64,000 nucleotides of DNA, taken from Bradyrhizobium sp. 141. Lineage in GTDB: Bacteria > Pseudomonadota > Alphaproteobacteria > Rhizobiales > Xanthobacteraceae. The notes under the pieces are model-generated. The model was not told the origin of the DNA, did no database searches, and saw only the letters and a list, made by a program, of their open reading frames with translations. Position 1 is the first letter of the stretch, and every line of letters begins with the position of its first letter. The position numbers and the translations under genes were made by a program. Below, in pieces: positions 60,448 through 64,000 of this stretch. The stretch spans positions 1 through 64,000 of the forward strand of contig NZ_JADPKR010000100.1 in NCBI RefSeq assembly GCF_023074055.1. Direction: 5' to 3'.

Positions 60448-62004
60448 ATGAAAAACCGACTGACGACGGCGCAACCCACCTCGGCGATGCGGCGTTGGGG
60501 CCCTCCCGGACTTGTGACGTTGGCGGCGATGGTCGCGTTTGCCGCCCTGACCCCGGCCGGGGCGGCCAAGCAGGCGCGCCAGCCGGCCGAGGCGGTGGCG
60601 CAGCGCCAGGCCGGCGAGCCGATCATGGCGATCGTGTCGATCAAGGGCCAGCAGGTCACTTTCTACGATGCCGACGGCTGGATCCTGCGCGCGCCGGTGT
60701 CGACCGGGACCACGGGGCGCGAGACGCCGGCCGGCGTCTTCGCCATCGTCGAGAAGGACAAGGACCATCGCTCGACCATGTATGACGATGCCTGGATGCC
60801 GAACATGCAGCGCATCACTTGGAACGGCATCGCGCTGCATGGCGGGCCGCTGCCCGGCTATGCCGCTTCGCACGGCTGCGTGCGCATGCCCTTCGGCTTT
60901 GCCGAGAATCTGTTCGACAAGACGAACATCGGGATGCGCGTGATCATCTCACCCGAGGACGCGGCCCCGATCGATATCGCTCATCCCCTGCTGTTCACGC
61001 CGAAGCGCGAGGCCATCGCGGCGGCGCCGGGCCGTGTCGACAAGGTCTCCCTCGAAGCCGACGAGGCGATTCGGGTCGCCGACGAGGCCAAGAAGGCCGC
61101 ATCAGCGGCCGCAAAGGAAGCTGCTTCGCTCCCCGCATCGTTGCGCAAGCTCGAACAGCAGAAAGCCCGCGCCGACGCCGAGCTCGCCTTCGCTGACAAG
61201 ACGCTCGCGAACGCAAAGACCGATCAGGCCCGCGCCAAGGCCGATGAGTTGAAGCAGAAGGCCGCGACCAGGGCCGCCGACGCCGCGACACAGCTCGATG
61301 CCGCCAAGGCCGCCGCGCAGCCGAAGCGCGATGCCGTCGCCGCCACCAAGGAGGCCGCGAAGGCCGCCGCGGCCAGGAAGGCCGAGGCCGTGAAGGCTGC
61401 GACCGACGCCAAGCTCGCGCTTGAGCCGGTCTCGGTCTACATCAGTCGCGCGACACAGAAGCTTTACGTCCGGCGGAACACGCACAAGCCGGCGCCCGAC
61501 GGCGGCGGCGAGGTGTTCGATACCAGCATCGAGGTTCCCGTTACCATCCATAATCCCGACCAGCCGATCGGCACGCATATCTTCACCGCGATGGCAAAGA
61601 CCGATGCGGGCCTGCGCTGGAGCGCGGTCACGATCGAAAACGGCGACGAGGCCAGGAATGCGCTCGACCGGATCACCATCCCGCAGGAGGTGTGGGATCG
61701 CATTGGGCCGACTGCGCTGCCGCGCTCTTCGATCATCATCTCGGACGAGCCGCTGAGCAGCGAGACCAATTACCGTACCGAATTCGTCGCGGTGCTCAGC
61801 AACCAGCCGCAGGGCGGTTTCATCACGCGCAAGCCGACCGCGCCTGCGATGATCGCCAGCGATGACGGCTGGGACAATGGCGGCAACGGCTTCGGCTTCT
61901 TCTACCAGCGCGATCCCTACGTACAGCCGGCCAATCCGCGCCGGCAGCGTGGCCAGTACCAATACTATCAGTCGACGCAGCCGATGCAGCGGAGCTGGTG
62001 GTAG
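60448..62004 (+). CDS. L,D-transpeptidase with coiled coil and second degenerate domain
   Basis: A 518-residue envelope protein with an N-terminal hydrophobic segment (about 20-38). A YkuD catalytic domain spans about 57-170, with His131 in ALHGGPLPGY and the active site SHGCVRM (His142, Cys144). Residues about 200-325 are an Ala/Lys/Glu-rich coiled coil. A second part (about 331-455) begins VYISRATQKLYVRR like a YkuD domain but lacks the His-x-Cys signature. It would cross-link peptidoglycan or attach proteins to it. The tail is Gln/Tyr-rich. The 257-bp gap before it shows no gene. Confidence 0.88.
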   Translation: MKNRLTTAQPTSAMRRWGPPGLVTLAAMVAFAALTPAGAAKQARQPAEAVAQRQAGEPIMAIVSIKGQQVTFYDADGWILRAPVSTGTTGRETPAGVFAIVEKDKDHRSTMYDDAWMPNMQRITWNGIALHGGPLPGYAASHGCVRMPFGFAENLFDKTNIGMRVIISPEDAAPIDIAHPLLFTPKREAIAAAPGRVDKVSLEADEAIRVADEAKKAASAAAKEAASLPASLRKLEQQKARADAELAFADKTLANAKTDQARAKADELKQKAATRAADAATQLDAAKAAAQPKRDAVAATKEAAKAAAARKAEAVKAATDAKLALEPVSVYISRATQKLYVRRNTHKPAPDGGGEVFDTSIEVPVTIHNPDQPIGTHIFTAMAKTDAGLRWSAVTIENGDEARNALDRITIPQEVWDRIGPTALPRSSIIISDEPLSSETNYRTEFVAVLSNQPQGGFITRKPTAPAMIASDDGWDNGGNGFGFFYQRDPYVQPANPRRQRGQYQYYQSTQPMQRSWW

Positions 62005-62010
62005 GACGCA

Positions 62011-62034
62011 GGGCGGCGTCTCGAGCGGCCGCCC
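62011..62034. terminator. Hairpin between convergent L,D-transpeptidase and methyltransferase genes
   Basis: Stem GGGCGGC / GCCGCCC with a 10-base loop in a 34-bp gap between stop codons. No T-run; likely but weak bidirectional terminator. Confidence 0.5.
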
Positions 62035-62038
62035 GCAA

Positions 62039-62851
62039 CTACGGACGCGCTTCGATCACCACAGCCTGAATCTTGCCTTCCACCGCTCCGGCGCCATGAC
62101 GCGTCCGGATCGTCTCGGCGACGATATCGGTCGCAGCCTGAAGCTTGCTGGCATCCCTTGCCTCGATCTCGCTGCGCAGCGGCGTGCCCTGGCAGAGGGC
62201 GAGCGCGACGTGTTCGGCCGATGGCGCGCGACTGATCTCAGATCGCGTCTCGATCGAAATGTCGCGGAAGCCGGCACGTTCGAGGTCGGTTCTGATGACG
62301 GTCTTGTCGCAATAGCCGTGCGGCGTGCGAACCATGAATCGCGGCGGGTCGTCCGGAAACAGTTTTTCCAGCGCGATCGTCGCTTCATGCGTCAGCACAT
62401 TGTCTTCGATCCGATCCCAGACGTTGAACACGAACGTGCCATCGCGCTTCAGGACGCTCTTCACCTCTCCGTAAGCCTTGACACGGTCCGGAAAGAACAT
62501 CGCGCCGAACTGGCAGCAGACCACGTCGAACTCGGCGCCGCCGAAGGGCAGGGCCATTCCGTCCGCCTGGCGCCAGGTGATGCGGTCGTCATCCGCCTGG
62601 CGCTGCACGGCGATCGCGAGCATGGGCTCGTTGAGATCGGTCGCGACATAACGGATGCCGCGCGGCAGCGCCGCTGCCACGGCGCGCGTCACCGCGCCGG
62701 TGCCCGCGGCGATCTCGAGCAGCACGGCAGGAGAGCGGGCGGCGACGCGTCTTGCGATGTCCTCCGCGTAGACGGAGAAGATCATCGGGACGAGATACTC
62801 GTCGTAGATCTTCGGAATCGAGCCGGCGAAAACCTTGTCAGTGTCGGACAT
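62039..62851 (-). CDS. Class I SAM-dependent methyltransferase
   Basis: A 270-residue methyltransferase. Motif I is VLLEIAAGTGAVTRAVAAAL near residue 41, the acidic residue after strand 2 is in YVATDLNEPMLAIA, and FGGAEFDVVCCQFGAMFFPD is motif II near 105. It belongs to the UbiE/Methyltransf_11 type. The substrate cannot be told. A GAGG site precedes the ATG. It is convergent with the L,D-transpeptidase gene. Confidence 0.87.
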   Translation of the reverse strand: MSDTDKVFAGSIPKIYDEYLVPMIFSVYAEDIARRVAARSPAVLLEIAAGTGAVTRAVAAALPRGIRYVATDLNEPMLAIAVQRQADDDRITWRQADGMALPFGGAEFDVVCCQFGAMFFPDRVKAYGEVKSVLKRDGTFVFNVWDRIEDNVLTHEATIALEKLFPDDPPRFMVRTPHGYCDKTVIRTDLERAGFRDISIETRSEISRAPSAEHVALALCQGTPLRSEIEARDASKLQAATDIVAETIRTRHGAGAVEGKIQAVVIEARP

Positions 62852-62991
62852 GTTGCCTCGCTGCAGGTTCGAATGCGGGGCTCATCTTACCATGGATTGC
62901 CGTTTACCCCGCCAGCAATGACGTAAACCCCGCCGGTTCCTGCATCGTCTTGCGCGCCTCGGAGAGCATTGGCGAAGTCCGTGAGGGGGCC

Positions 62992-63528
62992 TTACGATTT
63001 TGCCCCGACCTCGCGGACCGGCCGCGTGCCGTCCCACTTCATCGCGGCCTGCCGGACCTTCTCGAAAAACGGCCCCTTGGTGCCGCTGATGTCCGAGATC
63101 TCGATCACCGTGCCCGGATGGGCCTGGGTGTCGAAATAGGCAAAGCGCCCCTTGTCGCCGCCGATCTGGCCCTCATGGCCGATCCTGTAGCCGAGCCCGA
63201 GTGCCTTGTCGTAGAGCGCCTGGTAGTCATGGCTCCAATAGGACATGTGCTGGAGGCCTTCGTGGCCGGCGTCGAGGAATTCCCTGTACAGCGAGGGCGC
63301 GTCGTTGCGCTGCTGGATCAGCTCGATCTGGAGATCGCCGGAATTGGCCAGCGCAATGCTCATCTCGACGGCCGAATCCTGGCCGCGATGTCGGAACCAG
63401 TCGGTCTTGACGCAGTCCATGTAGTACCAGGGGCCGACGCCCATCACCTCGATCCAGTGCTTTATCGCGGCGTGGATGTCCCGCACCACATATCCGTTCT
63501 GGCGCACCGCGCCGAAGATGCGGCTCAT
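62992..63528 (-). CDS. VOC-family (glyoxalase-like) protein
   Basis: A 178-residue vicinal-oxygen-chelate protein. A first beta-alpha-beta-beta unit has NGYVVRDIHAAIKHWIEVMG with a potential metal-region WYYMDCV, and a second has GHEGLQHMSYWSHDY and TQAHPGTVIEISD, with candidate metal His and Glu. The family includes glyoxalase I, dioxygenases and epimerases, so the reaction is open. GAGGAG precedes the ATG. It lies upstream-adjacent to nothing else but follows the TctC-like gene by 27 bases on the same strand, so the solute-binding protein and VOC gene may be co-transcribed. Confidence 0.85.
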   Translation of the reverse strand: MSRIFGAVRQNGYVVRDIHAAIKHWIEVMGVGPWYYMDCVKTDWFRHRGQDSAVEMSIALANSGDLQIELIQQRNDAPSLYREFLDAGHEGLQHMSYWSHDYQALYDKALGLGYRIGHEGQIGGDKGRFAYFDTQAHPGTVIEISDISGTKGPFFEKVRQAAMKWDGTRPVREVGAKS

Positions 63529-63555
63529 GCCCGCGCTCCTCTCTTCTCAGCCAAT

Positions 63556-64000
63556 TCACTTGACCTCAATGCCCGCGTCCTTGGCAACCTGCTTCCAGGC
63601 GGCGATGTCGCGGGCGTTGATGTCGCGCTGCTCCTCGCCGGGGACGAATTGCGGGGTGATGCCGAGCCCGAGGAGCTTATCCTTCACCGCGGTATCGCCG
63701 AGCGCGTCCTTCAGCGCCGCCGACAGTTTCTGCGCGATCGGGGGAGCGAGGCCCGCTGGCGCATACATCGCCCAGGACAGGCTGCGGTCGAACGGCACGC
63801 CCTGCTCCTTGTAGCTGGCGATATCAGGCAGGCTCGGCGAACGTTCGCCGCAGGCGGCCAGCGCCTTGATCGAGCCGTCCTTCACCAGCGGCGTCGCGGT
63901 CGCGACGTCGAGCGTCGCCAGCGAGATGTGGCCGCCGAGCAGGTCGCCGGCCAATTTAGCGATGCCGTTGAACGGCACGTGGTCCATCTTGATACCGGTC
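63556..64000 (-). CDS. Tripartite tricarboxylate transporter solute-binding protein (TctC/Bug), C-terminal part
   Basis: Partial gene; the N-terminus lies beyond the window end. The visible 148 residues include MDHVPFNGIAKLAGDLLGG, the shared HVPFNG ligand-loop signature of Bug proteins, and the typical PSLPDIASYKEQGVPFD and MYAPAGLAPPIAQKLSAAL. These periplasmic proteins bind carboxylates for TctAB importers or as stand-alone receptors. No TctA/TctB gene is seen here. It probably precedes the VOC gene in one transcript. Confidence 0.9.
   Translation of the reverse strand, partial: TGIKMDHVPFNGIAKLAGDLLGGHISLATLDVATATPLVKDGSIKALAACGERSPSLPDIASYKEQGVPFDRSLSWAMYAPAGLAPPIAQKLSAALKDALGDTAVKDKLLGLGITPQFVPGEEQRDINARDIAAWKQVAKDAGIEVK

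Overview
The window reads as chromosomal DNA of a high-GC alphaproteobacterium, most likely Bradyrhizobium or a close relative. The evidence is a 233-residue CtrA, a dense group of GANTC (CcrM) sites, rhizobial-type palindromic intergenic repeats, an EcfG-type promoter, and protein families typical of that group. This rests on recognition of families and repeats, not on a database search. No tRNA, rRNA, CRISPR array, transposase or phage gene was seen.

Layout. (1) 1-8 kb holds motility and cell-cycle genes: the end of cheW, then cheY, cheB, cheR; a ygiC/ygiB/DUF350 envelope group on the minus strand; ctrA (minus); then fliI and fliJ. flhA lies separately at 14-16.2 kb. (2) 8-12.4 kb holds an ECF sigma factor with its RskA-type anti-sigma factor, and an AraC regulator beside an NDH-2-like flavoprotein. 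(3) 12.4-13.4 kb carries no convincing gene and is a patchwork of interspersed repeats, followed by a 66-residue membrane protein behind a likely EcfG stress promoter. (4) 16.5-20.9 kb is a six-gene minus-strand copper-handling operon: His-rich exported protein, lipoprotein, TolC-like protein, multicopper oxidase, cupredoxin, CusF-like protein. (5) 21-27.5 kb holds an MFS carrier, a DUF4864 protein, a TetR regulator and a PaoABC-type molybdenum aldehyde oxidoreductase. (6) 27.5-38.2 kb is a nitrogen-compound catabolic region: two XRE-cupin regulators, an omega-aminotransferase, a DadA-like dehydrogenase, a polar amino acid ABC importer with a linked FAD oxidase, a gamma-glutamyltransferase and an enoyl-CoA hydratase. 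(7) 38.3-43.1 kb holds two small genes, a quinoprotein-type dehydrogenase fused to cytochrome c, an SMP-30-like protein and a histone-deacetylase-family amidohydrolase.

(8) 43.2-51.9 kb is a compact nonribosomal peptide locus on the minus strand: a 2150-residue synthetase (acyl ligase-T-C-A-T-C), a 56-residue Lys-tailed protein, a phosphopantetheinyl transferase and a luciferase-like monooxygenase. The synthetase ends in a condensation domain with no thioesterase, and its amino-acid adenylation domain appears to have Val where the alpha-amino-binding Asp normally sits. This is the most promising candidate for undescribed chemistry. (9) 52-56.3 kb holds a SAM-cyclase-ATPase-TPR signalling protein and a PCMT-like methyltransferase. 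(10) 56.3-62 kb holds surface-polysaccharide and envelope genes: a DUF6492 protein, a GH10 glycosidase, a Wzx-like flippase and an L,D-transpeptidase. (11) The end holds a SAM methyltransferase, a VOC protein and a partial TctC-type solute-binding protein.

Regulatory signals cluster in the motility/cell-cycle part: six GANTC sites in 192 bp between ctrA and fliI, a near-consensus CtrA box before flhA, and a weaker one before fliI.
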